Below are positions 1 through 9,001 of a DNA stretch of 64,000 nt, piece by piece. Within the stretch, counting starts at the first letter, position 1, and every line of letters begins with the position of its first letter. The stretch spans positions 11,023 to 75,022 of the forward strand of contig CAZZFA010000011.1 in the NCBI GenBank assembly GCA_964653435.1, read 5' to 3'. Source of the stretch: CAZMVY01 sp964653435 (lineage in GTDB: Bacteria > Planctomycetota > Phycisphaerae > UBA1845 > PWPN01). Under the pieces are notes generated by a model that saw only the letters and a program-made list of their open reading frames with translations, was not told where the DNA came from and searched no databases. Position numbers and translations under genes: made by a program.

Positions 1-560
1 ACGAGGCGTTCCGCGTCATCCAGCGCAAGGCCAACCCGCTGAAGCGCTCGCTCTTCTCCGTCATCGTCCGCCAGCACGAGCAGACACTCACCTGGCTCGC
101 TACGCTCCCGTTCGTGGATCCGCAGCGGATCGCGCTTTACGGCCTCTCCTACGGCGGAAAGACGGCCATGCGCGTCCCGGCCCTGCTCCCGCAATACTGC
201 CTGTCGATCTGCTCGGGCGACTTCAATGAATGGATCGGCAAGATGACGTCACTCGATCTCGTGCCCAGTTACATGTTCGTCCACGAGTACGAGATGTACG
301 AATTCGACATGGGCAACACGTTCGACTACGCGGAGATCGCCGGCCTGATCGCCCCGCGCCCGTTCATGGTCGAGCGGGGCCACTACGACCCCGTCGGCAC
401 CGATGAGATGGTCGCGTGGGAGTATGCCCGGGTCCGCCGGTTGTACGTCCAGCTCGGCATCGGCGACCGCACGGCCATCGAGTTCTTCAACGGCCGGCAC
501 GAGATCCACGGCGTCGGCACGTTCGAGTTCCTGGGCAAGCACCTGCACTGGCCGGAGTAG
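1..560 (+). CDS. Alpha/beta hydrolase (dienelactone hydrolase / acetyl-xylan-esterase-like), 3' part only
   Basis: The reading frame is already open at base 3 and runs to a TAG at 558-560, so the gene begins before the window; the internal GTG at 114 is not a credible start. Visible motifs are GLSYGG (nucleophile elbow, Ser after Leu), ERGHYDPVG (position of the acid residue) and NGRHEIHG near the C terminus (catalytic His), which together form a complete Ser-Asp-His triad. The family contains dienelactone hydrolases and carbohydrate acetyl esterases that cleave ester bonds; the carbohydrate-rich surroundings favour an esterase acting on decorated glycans, but the substrate is not visible. 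The fold assignment is firm, the function only general. Confidence 0.8.
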   Translation, partial: EAFRVIQRKANPLKRSLFSVIVRQHEQTLTWLATLPFVDPQRIALYGLSYGGKTAMRVPALLPQYCLSICSGDFNEWIGKMTSLDLVPSYMFVHEYEMYEFDMGNTFDYAEIAGLIAPRPFMVERGHYDPVGTDEMVAWEYARVRRLYVQLGIGDRTAIEFFNGRHEIHGVGTFEFLGKHLHWPE

Positions 561-721
561 GCGTCACAGGCGCATCACACGAAGCGTCCCGCTGCGCAAT
601 GCAGCGACCACCCGCGCGGTAACCCTCGCGGGCCATGCGTGAGACATCGGGGACGGCGCCCGGGCCGGGTACTCTCCGCGGCATCCGAATACCAGGGTTC
701 GGGCAGGAGCAGGCCCGTGCT

Positions 722-2500
722 CTACTTCGCCGTCAGGCGGCGATCGAGCGAGTCCAGTTCATCGATCATCGCGTGCGGCAATCGTTCGCCGAACTGCTTG
801 AAGAACTCGCGGATGCTCTCGACCTCCTGCCGCCACTCCGCCGGATCGACGGCCAGAAGCTCCTCGATGACCTTCTCCGAAAGCGTCAGACCGGTCAGGT
901 CGAGGCTCTTCGGCGTCGGGACATAGCCGATCGGCGTCGGGACCGCATCGGCCTCGCCGCGGCAGCGGTCGAGGATCCACTCGAGGACGCGAAGGTTGTC
1001 GCCGTAGCCCGGCCAGAGGTAGTCGCCGTTCTCGTCCGTGCGGAACCAGTTCACGTGGAAGATCTTCGGGGGCCGCGTCATCTGCTGGCCCATTTGCAGC
1101 CAGTGGCGGAAGTAGTCGGCCATGTCGTATCCGCAGAAGGGCAACATCGCCATCGGATCGCGCCGGACTTCGCCCAGCTTGCCGTACTGGGCGGCCGTCC
1201 GCTCCGAAGCCATTGTCGCCCCGATGAATACGCCATGCTGCCAACTGTAGCTCTGATACACCAGCGGCGCCAGGCGCGCCCGCCGGCCGCCGAAGATGAT
1301 CGCCGAGATCGGCATACCGTGGTGGTGGTCGAGCCGGAACGTCACGGACGGGCATTGCGAAATCGGCGCGGTGAAGCGGGCATTCGGATGGGCGCCGGGT
1401 ACGGGCTTGCCGTCCTCGCCGATCATCCCCGGCTTCCACGGATCGCCCTTCCAGTCGATGCCCTGGGCCGGCGGGTTCCCGTCGGCGCCTTCCCACCAGA
1501 TCGTGTTGCCGGGCCGCAGCAGAACGTTCGTGAAGATCGTGTTGCGGCGGATCATGGCGACCGCGTTGGGGTTGGTCGTGGAGTTCGTTCCGGGCACGAC
1601 GCCGAAACAGCCGATCTCGGGGTTGACCGCCCAGAGGGCGCCGTCCGTGTCGATCCGCATCCAGGCGATGTCGTCGCCGACGGTCCAGATCCGGTAGCCC
1701 TTGCGGGTGAGTCCCTCGGGCGGGACGAGCATGGCGAGATTCGTCTTGCCGCAGGCGCTGGGGAAGGCCGCGGCGACGTACTCGATCCGCCCGGCGGGGT
1801 TCTCCACGCCGAGGATGAGCATGTGCTCGGCGAGCCAGCCCTCGCGGCGGGCCTGGTAACTCGCGATCCGCAGCCCCATGCACTTCTTGCAGAGCAGGAC
1901 ATTGCCGCCGTAGCCGGAGCCAACGCTCCAGATCGTGTTGTCCTCCGGGAAATGGAGGATCAGGCGACGGTTCACGTCGAGGTCGGCCTTGCTGTGGAGG
2001 CAGCGGGTGAACACACCGTCGGTGCCGAGCTTCTTGAGGACCTCGGCGCCGCAGCGAACCATGATCAGCATGTTGAGCACGACGTAGATGCTGTCGGTCA
2101 GCTCCACGCCGATCTTGGAGAAGATCGACCCGATCGGCCCCATCGAGAACGGGATGACATACATCGTCCGTCCCCGCATCGCGCCCTTGAAGATCTCGCC
2201 GGCACGCCGATAGCCCTCCTCGGGAGCCATCCAGTTGTTGGTCGGGCCTGCGTCCTCCTTGTTCCTTGTGCAGATGTACGTCAGGTGCTCCGTGCGGGCC
2301 ACGTCGTTCTTCGCCGTACGGTGGAAGTAGCAGCCGGGCCACTTCTCCTGGTTCAGCTCGATCAGCTCGCCCGTTGCGAGGGCCTCTTTTCGCAACGAAG
2401 CCGCCTGCTCGGGCGAGCCGTCGATCCAGACGATCCTGTCCGGCTGGCACAGGGCCGCGCATTCCTCGACCCAACGCTTCAGTTCAGCATGGTTCGTCAT
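722..2500 (-). CDS. pckG: Phosphoenolpyruvate carboxykinase (GTP-dependent)
   Basis: The 592-residue product has the usual length for GTP-type PEPCK, which interconverts oxaloacetate plus GTP with PEP, GDP and CO2 at the entry of gluconeogenesis. It carries the nucleotide-binding P-loop FPSACGKTN (residues 246-254) with the family's reactive Cys250, the following TVGDDIAW metal/nucleotide segment, the oxaloacetate-binding region around ARTEHLTY near residue 70 and the NSTTNPNA segment. The ATG at 2500 is chosen because GGAAGG lies just upstream and the family N terminus begins there; a 51-codon open extension upstream is low-complexity and unlike the family. A TTGGCA-N17-TAATAT promoter candidate lies about 90 bases upstream. 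It is cytosolic and follows the BMC gene in the same direction, but the 159-base gap with its own promoter suggests separate transcription. Confidence 0.97.
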   Translation of the reverse strand: MTNHAELKRWVEECAALCQPDRIVWIDGSPEQAASLRKEALATGELIELNQEKWPGCYFHRTAKNDVARTEHLTYICTRNKEDAGPTNNWMAPEEGYRRAGEIFKGAMRGRTMYVIPFSMGPIGSIFSKIGVELTDSIYVVLNMLIMVRCGAEVLKKLGTDGVFTRCLHSKADLDVNRRLILHFPEDNTIWSVGSGYGGNVLLCKKCMGLRIASYQARREGWLAEHMLILGVENPAGRIEYVAAAFPSACGKTNLAMLVPPEGLTRKGYRIWTVGDDIAWMRIDTDGALWAVNPEIGCFGVVPGTNSTTNPNAVAMIRRNTIFTNVLLRPGNTIWWEGADGNPPAQGIDWKGDPWKPGMIGEDGKPVPGAHPNARFTAPISQCPSVTFRLDHHHGMPISAIIFGGRRARLAPLVYQSYSWQHGVFIGATMASERTAAQYGKLGEVRRDPMAMLPFCGYDMADYFRHWLQMGQQMTRPPKIFHVNWFRTDENGDYLWPGYGDNLRVLEWILDRCRGEADAVPTPIGYVPTPKSLDLTGLTLSEKVIEELLAVDPAEWRQEVESIREFFKQFGERLPHAMIDELDSLDRRLTAK

Positions 2501-2586
2501 GACACCTTCCGTGTTTTTCCAGGGTCCGGCCCAGGGTCGATACACCCCTCGTCCCGGGCGGCCACGTCCGCCGACGCGCCTCACCC

Positions 2587-2615
2587 ATATTAGCGGGGCC
2601 CGCGATGTTTGCCAA
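2587..2615 (-). promoter_or_regulatory. Candidate sigma70 promoter of pckG
   Basis: Read on the minus strand, TTGGCA (2615-2610), a 17-base spacer and TAATAT (2592-2587) give a good sigma70-like match. The predicted start near 2580 leaves a leader of about 80 bases before the pckG ATG. This is based on sequence only. Confidence 0.4.
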
Positions 2616-2659
2616 CGCCGCCGCCCGCCGTGGTGCGCGAGAGAATCTCGCAAGCCTGT

Positions 2660-3214
2660 TCAGATGTATTCGGAGAACAGCTCCTTGCTCGGTCCGGGGA
2701 TGACGACGGCCGAGACGAGCACGCCCTTCTCCCGCGCGACCGCGGCGCCCGCGTCCACGCCCGTGCGGCAGTTCGCCACGGTGCCGGCCATCAGCATGAA
2801 GCCCTTGCCGCCCAGGGCCATCGCCAGGTGGATGCGGAACAGCGTGACGGCCGCCGCCTTCGCGGCGGCATCCGCGGCCAGCAGGATGCTCGCGGCCGAG
2901 AACGTCTCGACGATACCGATCGCCCCGGGCGTTTCGTCGGCGATCTCGACCGACTGCGCCAGCGCCGGAAAGACGCCGGGATGCACGTTCGCGATCGTGA
3001 TGGAATCGATCACGCCGTCCGGCGCCGCATCCAGTCCGGCCGCCACGCTTGCCTCGACGGCCGCCACACGCCCCGTCACCACGTTGATGTACTTGCCCGA
3101 ACAGATCGTCCGCGCCAGTACGAGAGATACGTCCGCCGCCTTGAGCATGGCATCCTGTACCTGGTACCCGATGCCCACGCTCGTCAGTTCGATCATTCCG
3201 ATGGCTTCACGCAT
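2660..3214 (-). CDS. pduT: Bacterial microcompartment shell protein with two BMC domains, PduT-like
   Basis: The 184-residue protein contains two tandem BMC domains: residues 1-90, beginning MIELTSVGIGYQVQDAMLKA, and residues 95-184, beginning AIGIVETFSAASILLAADAA. This tandem trimeric class forms pseudohexagonal tiles in the shell. In PduT a pore-lining Cys38 holds a [4Fe-4S] cluster at the trimer axis; here residue 38 is also Cys, in ARTICSGKY. It lies 82 bases downstream of a PduS-like gene, the known redox partner class. No other shell or core enzyme genes are visible within the window, so this pair is separated from any main BMC locus. The start ATG at 3214 matches the usual short N terminus. 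An electron-conduit role is inferred from the family and the conserved Cys. Confidence 0.9.
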   Translation of the reverse strand: MREAIGMIELTSVGIGYQVQDAMLKAADVSLVLARTICSGKYINVVTGRVAAVEASVAAGLDAAPDGVIDSITIANVHPGVFPALAQSVEIADETPGAIGIVETFSAASILLAADAAAKAAAVTLFRIHLAMALGGKGFMLMAGTVANCRTGVDAGAAVAREKGVLVSAVVIPGPSKELFSEYI

Positions 3215-3296
3215 GGTCCGTTAATCCGTTGATCCGGTAGCCCGTTATTCCGGCACCCGTGACCCCTCGCCCCCCTTTCATCAGGAAGCGATGCTC

Positions 3297-4604
3297 TCAC
3301 GATGCTTCGATCGTGACGGCTTCCCCCACACTCGCCACCTTGCCCGCGATGCTCGCATGAATCACCGCGCCGAGTTGCCCATCCGGCGGCCGGGCGACGA
3401 CATCGCCGACGTTGACCCGGTCGCCGACCTTCACCGCGGGCACCGCCGGCGCGCCGGCGTGCTGCTTGAGGGGAAGCGTCACGCGCGAGGCCGCGTACGG
3501 CTGATCCCGCAGCGGCCCCTTGTTCTCAAACGAGGCGAGGCCGAGCTTGCGGATCAGCCGCGCGATCGGCACCCGCCGGTTCGCCAAATGCGTCCGGGCC
3601 CGCGTTGGATTCGCCGCAACCTCCCACTTCCTGCCTTCTTTCGCCAGCCGCCGCTTGTTCTGCGTGCAGACGTTCTTCGGATCGAGATCCTCCGGGCAGG
3701 CCATCATCGTGCAGAGGTTGCACTCGCAGCAGAACTGTGTCCCGAGTACGTTCGCCTCGCCGACGCGGTTGAACACGAGCGACCGCATCGCCTTGTGCGG
3801 CTCGATCGGGTGCCCGAGCAGGTACCGCGGGCAGAACTCCGTGCAGAACGAGCACTGATCGCACGCGCTCGCCCCGATCCGCGCGATCGACTTCCACGGC
3901 AGCCGGTACCGCTCGACGAGCCGATGGTCGCGCGGGAGCACGATCAGCCCGCCCGTCGTCTTCGTGATCGGCTCGTTGAAGTCCTCCGACAGCCGGCCCA
4001 TCATCGCCCCGCCGACCAGCGCGACCGGGTCGCTCACCGTGGGCCCGCCCGCCAGGGCGATCGCCTCGCGAAATGTGACTCCGACGGGAACGCGAACCGT
4101 CGACGGAGCGGCCACGGCGCCGGCCACCGTGAGGAACTTCTCGGTCACGGGCCGGCCGCGAGCCACGTTATACGCCGTCTCCACGTTGATCACGACCACG
4201 TTGACGGCCAGCGGGATCTTCCCCGGCGGGATGATCCGCCCTGTCACGTCGTAGACAAGGATGAATTCGTCGCCCGCCGGATAGCTGTCGGACAGTTCGG
4301 CGATCCGCATATTCGGCCCGAGTTTCGGGCGAAGCGCATCGATCACGTCGTGATACTTGTACTTGATGCCGACGACGGCCTCGCGGGCCCCGACCAGCTC
4401 CGCCCCGGCCCGCAGGCCCGCCAGCACCTCGTCGGGGTAGGCCCGCAGCAGCTCCTTGTCCTTGTGCAGCAGCGGCTCGCACTCCGCCGCGTTCAGCAGG
4501 ATGAACTCGGCCTTCGCGCGGAGCTTCACATGCGTGGGAAACCCCGCCCCGCCGGCCCCGACAACGCCGTTCAACGCAATCTGTTCGATGGATGTTGCTG
4601 TCAT
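3297..4604 (-). CDS. pduS: PduS-like flavo/iron-sulfur reductase (RnfC superfamily)
   Basis: The 435-residue protein starts with a glycine-rich nucleotide/FMN-binding loop (GAGGAGFPTHVK, residues 16-27) followed by LLNAAECEPLLHKDKELL, both typical of the RnfC/PduS family. Two ferredoxin-like cysteine clusters follow: C248-x2-C251-x2-C254-x3-C258 and C292/C293-x-C295-x2-C298-x4-C303. The C-terminal part has a SLBB/barrel-sandwich-like region. PduS is a cobalamin reductase of the propanediol microcompartment; more generally, relatives shuttle electrons between NAD(P)H, flavin and Fe-S centres inside the shell. The neighbouring PduT-like shell protein with Cys38 supports an electron-transfer unit. 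The enzyme served (B12-dependent or not) cannot be read from this window. Confidence 0.9.
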   Translation of the reverse strand: MTATSIEQIALNGVVGAGGAGFPTHVKLRAKAEFILLNAAECEPLLHKDKELLRAYPDEVLAGLRAGAELVGAREAVVGIKYKYHDVIDALRPKLGPNMRIAELSDSYPAGDEFILVYDVTGRIIPPGKIPLAVNVVVINVETAYNVARGRPVTEKFLTVAGAVAAPSTVRVPVGVTFREAIALAGGPTVSDPVALVGGAMMGRLSEDFNEPITKTTGGLIVLPRDHRLVERYRLPWKSIARIGASACDQCSFCTEFCPRYLLGHPIEPHKAMRSLVFNRVGEANVLGTQFCCECNLCTMMACPEDLDPKNVCTQNKRRLAKEGRKWEVAANPTRARTHLANRRVPIARLIRKLGLASFENKGPLRDQPYAASRVTLPLKQHAGAPAVPAVKVGDRVNVGDVVARPPDGQLGAVIHASIAGKVASVGEAVTIEAS

Positions 4605-4698
4605 ACGTAATACCCGGCCGACATGAAACTACCAGAGACCGGGCGGCTCTGCCAGTCCGCGAACCGCGCGGGCAGGGCCGTGCGCGTCCGCTCCTCAC

Positions 4699-4899
4699 TC
4701 ATCGGCAGGCGGGCGGCCGGTTCGGGCCGTTGAAACATCCCTGGAAGACTGTGAAATCCGCCAGGTCGACGTCACCGTCGTGGTCGAGATCCGCGGGCAC
4801 GCACTCGGGAAGGCACGGCCGGTTCGGCCCCTGGAAGCACATCTGGAAGTACTCGTAATCGCTGAGGTCCGTGTCGCCGTCGCCGTCAAAGTCCGCCGG
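4699..4899 (-). repeat. GPNRPP double-repeat tail, copy 1 (subtilase)
   Basis: The last 66 residues hold two Asp-rich, EF-hand-like or dockerin-like segments ending in CFQGPNRP and CFNGPNRPP, with a linker Cys (ECVP) and a terminal Cys (PPACR). Confidence 0.85.
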
Positions 4900-7890
4900 A
4901 ACCGGGCACGAACCGTACGCCGTCAGGTCCGATTCCGCGAAGTCCGCCGGCACTCCCTGGCCGGCCGACAGCCCGGCCAGACCGTCCGTCGCGGCAACGT
5001 CGAGATACGTAAGGCGAATCCGCCCGTCGAAGAACATCTCGATCTGGAAGCTGTTCGTCGTCGCCGCCCCCCACTCGGGGACATTCGCGTACGTCACGGC
5101 GACGCGGTCGGCCGACTGCTTCCAGGAAACCGTGCCGCCTGCCCCGGGGTTCAAATCGTCGAAGAGCGCCGCGATGCGCGGCCGGCTGAAGTGGTTGGCG
5201 AGCGACTCCTGATAACTGGTGTCGCCCATCGTGAAGGTCACATAGCCGTTGCTGCCGACGTAGAAATCCGAATACGGCGTGCCGTACAGGCGCACCTGCG
5301 CCCCGCCCGTAAGCGTCACGGCCGCGAAGGAGTCGTCGCCCAGCGAAAGCACCGTGCCGCCGCTCGGATCCGTAAAGAACGCGTCGGCCGCCTCGCTGCA
5401 CGCATGGTAGAAGTCGCCCGAGCCGTCGGGCCGGAAGAGGATGGCCCGCCCGCGCAGGTCGTTGTCGTTCGAGGTGAACAGCTCGGTGAAGTAATCCGGC
5501 TGGTCGAGCGTCGCAAAGGCATAGCACACGCCGGAATTGTCGTCGATCGCCGTATTGCCCGCCGTATCCGTCGCCTCGACCGCGTAGGAATACGTCATCC
5601 TGGGGACCAGGCCGCTCAGGTTGACCACGTGGGTCGTTCCGACGGAACCATCCTGCGCACGATCCAGTTGGCTGCACGCGGTTCCGTAGCGAACACGGGC
5701 CGTCGCCGCCTCATCGGTGGTGAAGGTGATCGTCGCCGTCGATCCGGTGAGGTCCGTGACCGCCACATTCGAGATCATCGGCGGGAGGCAATCGGCGACG
5801 GCTACGGCCTGGGCCGTAGCGGGCAGGCCGCTGCCGTCGTCGGCGTCCTGGTACGTTACGACGAGCGTTTCTCCGTGCGCCAGCTCCAGCACGCCGTCGC
5901 CCACGACGACCGGCCCCGCCCCCGCGGGGATCGAGCCGACAAAGACTGCCGACCCGGCCGGCGTCTCGGTAAGCGTCGCCGCCTCGGCGTCGCCGCCCGT
6001 CGTGGTCACGGACACGGCGGACGTGCCGGCGTTGCGCAGATCGGCATCGCTCAGCGTGATCTCGATCGTGGCGCCGCAGTTGTACACATCCCGCGCGAAC
6101 GACACGGCCCCGGCGGAGCCGGGCCCCTGGCCGCTCATCAGCAGAGAGTAGTACTGCTGCCCATTCGTCAGCAACCCCTTATGCGAAACCTGCACGGTGT
6201 ACACGCCCGCGGCCGGCGGCGCGGCGATGTATACCTGCTCGACATTATCGCGGCTGTTGTCGCCGACGCCCGCCGCCAGAGCCGGGTGGGCGGGATCCAG
6301 GACATAGGGGTAGTACACCGTCGAACCGCCCGGCGCGACGACTCGCAGGTCGAGATCGTTCACCAGTCGAGGCGCCGGATTGTCCAGCCCTCCCAGCGCC
6401 GCCGCGGGAGGATCGGTCCAGCACAGCGTCACGCGGATCGGGTGCGTGCCATCCCAGTTCAGCCGGTACGTAGCCGTCGGCCGCGATCCGTCCAGCCGAT
6501 CTTCGACGATACCCTTCGCGGAGGGCAGATCGTAAGACGCCCGGATATGGTCGGCCGCCGCCTTGACGTTCATCAGCCCCCAGCCGGTGCGGTAGTCGGG
6601 CCCGGGGTTGTCGAGGTCGTCGGCGGTATGAATGATCAACCCCTTCAGTGTACTGGCCCGCATGTACTGCCCGGGGAAAAGCTTCCCGTAGTATTCGCAC
6701 AGCAGCACGGCCGAACCCGCCGCATTCGGCGTGGACATGCTCGTGCCCGAGTAGGTGGCATAGCTGGCGTCGCTGCCGGCGGTGCATGAGTACAACCCGA
6801 CGCCGTTGGCCATGATGTCCGGCTTGACCCGCCCGTCGTCGGTCGGGCCCCAGCAACTGAACGCCGCCATCGTCGCGGCGGCGACGGAGCGGAGGCCGCC
6901 GGAAACGGCGTCGTTGACGGCTCCGACCGTCATCACGTTCTTCGCCGTGGCGACGATGCCGACCGTATCGAAGCCGCCGTTGTCCCACCCGTCGCTGTAC
7001 GGGTCGGTCGCCGGGTCGTAGGCCTTCGTGACCCAGGTGCCCGCGCTGTTGCTCCAATACTGGAAGCTGCTCCCGGCGGACGGCGCGGTCTCGTTGCGGT
7101 CGTTGCCCGCCGCCTTGAAGGGAAGGTAGTATGGGGCGTTGTAGCAGACCGCATCCCATTCCCGCGTGATGTCATCATAGCTTCCGAAGCTGTCCGACTC
7201 ACGATACCCCCAGGTTCCGTACCAGCGGGGCGGCGAGAAACTCCACGACCACCCGGCGAGGTAACCGTACGAGTGGTTGGAAACCTGGATCCGCCCGGGC
7301 TCCCCTGCGTACGACATCGCCTGAAGCGTCATCTCCGCCGTGTCGTTCGTCCAGTCATACGAACTGATGAGCACGCTCGGCGCCATCCCGAGCGCGGCCG
7401 CCACCACCCCGGCCGCGCCAATCGTCCCGCCCACATGCGTAGCGTGGTCGATCATGGACGCGCCGTCGCGCACGGTGACGCGCCCGCCGAACTCCTGGTG
7501 CGTCGCCCGCAGAGCGCCGCCATCCCAGATGCCGACAGTCCACCCGGCCCCGTTCAGGTCGTACGGCGGCGTGTTGCGAATCAGGTTCGCCCCGGTGGAT
7601 ATGGCGGCATTCACGTTCTCGGTGGCATACATGTAGACCTTGCCGTTTTCGATCGCCATCAGTTCGAAAACGACGCCGTCCTTCTCTCCGCGGACAGCCC
7701 AGCCCCTGAGCCGCGCTTGCGACCACGCGGCGGTCTTGGCCACCTCGCTGCGGGACCGGAGCGTTTCGGCGAGTTGCCGACGCTCCGCCGCCGTCAGGCC
7801 TCCGGCGTTTCGATTCGGTTGCGCATGCAGGGCAGGGCTGATCAGAGCAAACAGGATCCCGGCGATAACCGTCCACGTTCCCGTCCGCAT
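4699..7890 (-). CDS. Secreted subtilisin-like serine protease with GPNRPP double-repeat tail
   Basis: The 1063-residue protein has a signal peptide (MRTGTWTVIAGILFALISP, cleavage likely after ALHA), a propeptide-like region to about residue 105, and an S8 catalytic domain with Asp123 (IWDGG), His149 (DHATHVGGT), oxyanion Asn262 (AAGND) and Ser383 (SGTSMSTP), so the triad is complete. A beta-sandwich follows, then a fibronectin-III-like domain (PPMISNVAVTD onward), a region of unknown fold, and at residues 998-1063 the Asp-rich tail with two copies of DGDxDLxDYxxFQxCFxGPNRP. The ATG at 7890 is preferred over upstream in-frame starts because GGAG lies upstream and the signal peptide begins there. 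It would degrade proteins outside the cytoplasm. The tail is shared with five other proteins in this window. Confidence 0.93.
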   Translation of the reverse strand: MRTGTWTVIAGILFALISPALHAQPNRNAGGLTAAERRQLAETLRSRSEVAKTAAWSQARLRGWAVRGEKDGVVFELMAIENGKVYMYATENVNAAISTGANLIRNTPPYDLNGAGWTVGIWDGGALRATHQEFGGRVTVRDGASMIDHATHVGGTIGAAGVVAAALGMAPSVLISSYDWTNDTAEMTLQAMSYAGEPGRIQVSNHSYGYLAGWSWSFSPPRWYGTWGYRESDSFGSYDDITREWDAVCYNAPYYLPFKAAGNDRNETAPSAGSSFQYWSNSAGTWVTKAYDPATDPYSDGWDNGGFDTVGIVATAKNVMTVGAVNDAVSGGLRSVAAATMAAFSCWGPTDDGRVKPDIMANGVGLYSCTAGSDASYATYSGTSMSTPNAAGSAVLLCEYYGKLFPGQYMRASTLKGLIIHTADDLDNPGPDYRTGWGLMNVKAAADHIRASYDLPSAKGIVEDRLDGSRPTATYRLNWDGTHPIRVTLCWTDPPAAALGGLDNPAPRLVNDLDLRVVAPGGSTVYYPYVLDPAHPALAAGVGDNSRDNVEQVYIAAPPAAGVYTVQVSHKGLLTNGQQYYSLLMSGQGPGSAGAVSFARDVYNCGATIEITLSDADLRNAGTSAVSVTTTGGDAEAATLTETPAGSAVFVGSIPAGAGPVVVGDGVLELAHGETLVVTYQDADDGSGLPATAQAVAVADCLPPMISNVAVTDLTGSTATITFTTDEAATARVRYGTACSQLDRAQDGSVGTTHVVNLSGLVPRMTYSYAVEATDTAGNTAIDDNSGVCYAFATLDQPDYFTELFTSNDNDLRGRAILFRPDGSGDFYHACSEAADAFFTDPSGGTVLSLGDDSFAAVTLTGGAQVRLYGTPYSDFYVGSNGYVTFTMGDTSYQESLANHFSRPRIAALFDDLNPGAGGTVSWKQSADRVAVTYANVPEWGAATTNSFQIEMFFDGRIRLTYLDVAATDGLAGLSAGQGVPADFAESDLTAYGSCPVPADFDGDGDTDLSDYEYFQMCFQGPNRPCLPECVPADLDHDGDVDLADFTVFQGCFNGPNRPPACR

Positions 7891-8509
7891 CCGTTCGCTC
7901 CGATTGGGCAGGCGAGCGCCGGGCCGGGGGGGGCTCATGGCGCATTCCGTCCCCGACCATCTATATCGTTGTAAAACGGGGCACAAAAGTCAAACCCCGG
8001 CGACTCATAACCGAGCGGACCTGGACAGGGCCGTGCCGTTGCAGGGCAAAATGCGCAAGCACGGCTTCCCTGCCAGGGCAGCCCCAGGCGTGCATTACAC
8101 CCCGGGGCCGACATGCATTCTCGGCCCCAGGCCCGCGCCCAACCCTGACGAATATGGGCGGTTCCATCCAAGGCGGAAATCCTGACGGCCGGACGCTTCT
8201 GCATTCACGATAGCGATTCCCGTGCCCGCCCAGCCGCCTCCGGTTTCCTTCTCGTCCGCAGCGTCGATCAAGGGCTGACAAACACGGTAACACGCGTCGG
8301 TCGCAGCTTTTGCGCGCCTTGCGCGCATGTATCGCGCTGCGGCGGTAGCGCCAGCCGTCATTCTGAGGAACGCAGTGACAAAGAACCCGGCTGATTGGCG
8401 CAGGGAAGCCGGATGCTTCGCTTCGCTCCGCACGACGGCCGCCGGTGCGCCCGTGTTCGGTTGCGGCCGGAGGCGGCCTTGGAAAGGCTCTCCAGAACCC
8501 GATCCGCGA
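7891..8509. other. Intergenic region with a hairpin and a degenerate dispersed repeat
   Basis: No convincing gene is seen. A perfect 8-bp stem with a 9-base loop (GGGGCCGA 8104-8111, TCGGCCCC 8121-8128) lies in the middle. From 8359 onward the sequence starts CATTCTGAGG, continues CGCAGTGACAAAGAA and later has CGTGTTCGG; this family recurs near 59211 and 61860. Any open frame here translates the repeat and is not a gene. Confidence 0.6.
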
Positions 8510-8839
8510 TCAAAGGCAGGACGGCTCTCCAGAGCCCGACTTCTCAAGCGCCTGATTGCCCCTCCAGAGAAGGACCACCTTGCCCACGCGCTTGACGAAA
8601 TGACACGGCACATCCCGCGCCAATGTCTCGCCGACCGCCCCTGCCTCCTCGCCCCGATCGACATCCACGCGGACTTTGATCAGGTCGCGTCCGGCCAGCA
8701 TCCGCCGCACCTGCGCAACCACCGCGTCGTTCACACCGTTCCGACCGACCACGAGCCTCGCGCGCAGCCGGTTCCCGCGGGCCGTCAGCTCCCGTCGTTT
8801 GGCCGCCTCCAACGGTCCCAGGGCGTTGTCGTTTTCCAT
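8510..8839 (-). CDS. yhbY: CRS1/YhbY-type RNA-binding protein
   Basis: The 109-residue product matches a stand-alone CRM domain: LTARGNRLRARLVVGRNG followed by VRRMLAGRDLIKVRV, and then the basic strand VKRVGKVVLLWRGN at residues 82-95. YhbY-type proteins associate with pre-50S ribosomal particles. The frame stays open far upstream, but that upstream part is antisense to the next gene, and homology begins only at the ATG at 8839, with no strong ribosome site visible. The last residues (QALEKSGSGEPSCL) are an extension past the domain that enters the degenerate dispersed repeat at 8.4-8.5 kb. It is divergent from the membrane-protein gene starting at 9002. Confidence 0.85.
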   Translation of the reverse strand: MENDNALGPLEAAKRRELTARGNRLRARLVVGRNGVNDAVVAQVRRMLAGRDLIKVRVDVDRGEEAGAVGETLARDVPCHFVKRVGKVVLLWRGNQALEKSGSGEPSCL

Positions 8840-9001
8840 ACCAACGTGATATCCGCAGCGACCGGCGCCGGTCAACACTCGGTGGTCTTGAAGAAACCAC
8901 CCGTCGCGGAATGTGTCCGCCGCGACGCTGGCCGGTCGCCAAAGCGAGCCGTAGAATGCCGCCCCTGGCCCGCGATGAGCGGCCTGCGGCGGAGCGATTG
9001 A

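Noticed and set aside
635..2593. Long plus-strand frame over pckG
   Set aside because: It is antisense to a fully supported PEPCK and has no motif.
8095..8664. 189-codon minus-strand frame upstream of the YhbY-like gene
   Set aside because: It translates the dispersed repeat (a similar peptide arises at 61769-61972) and has no start signal.
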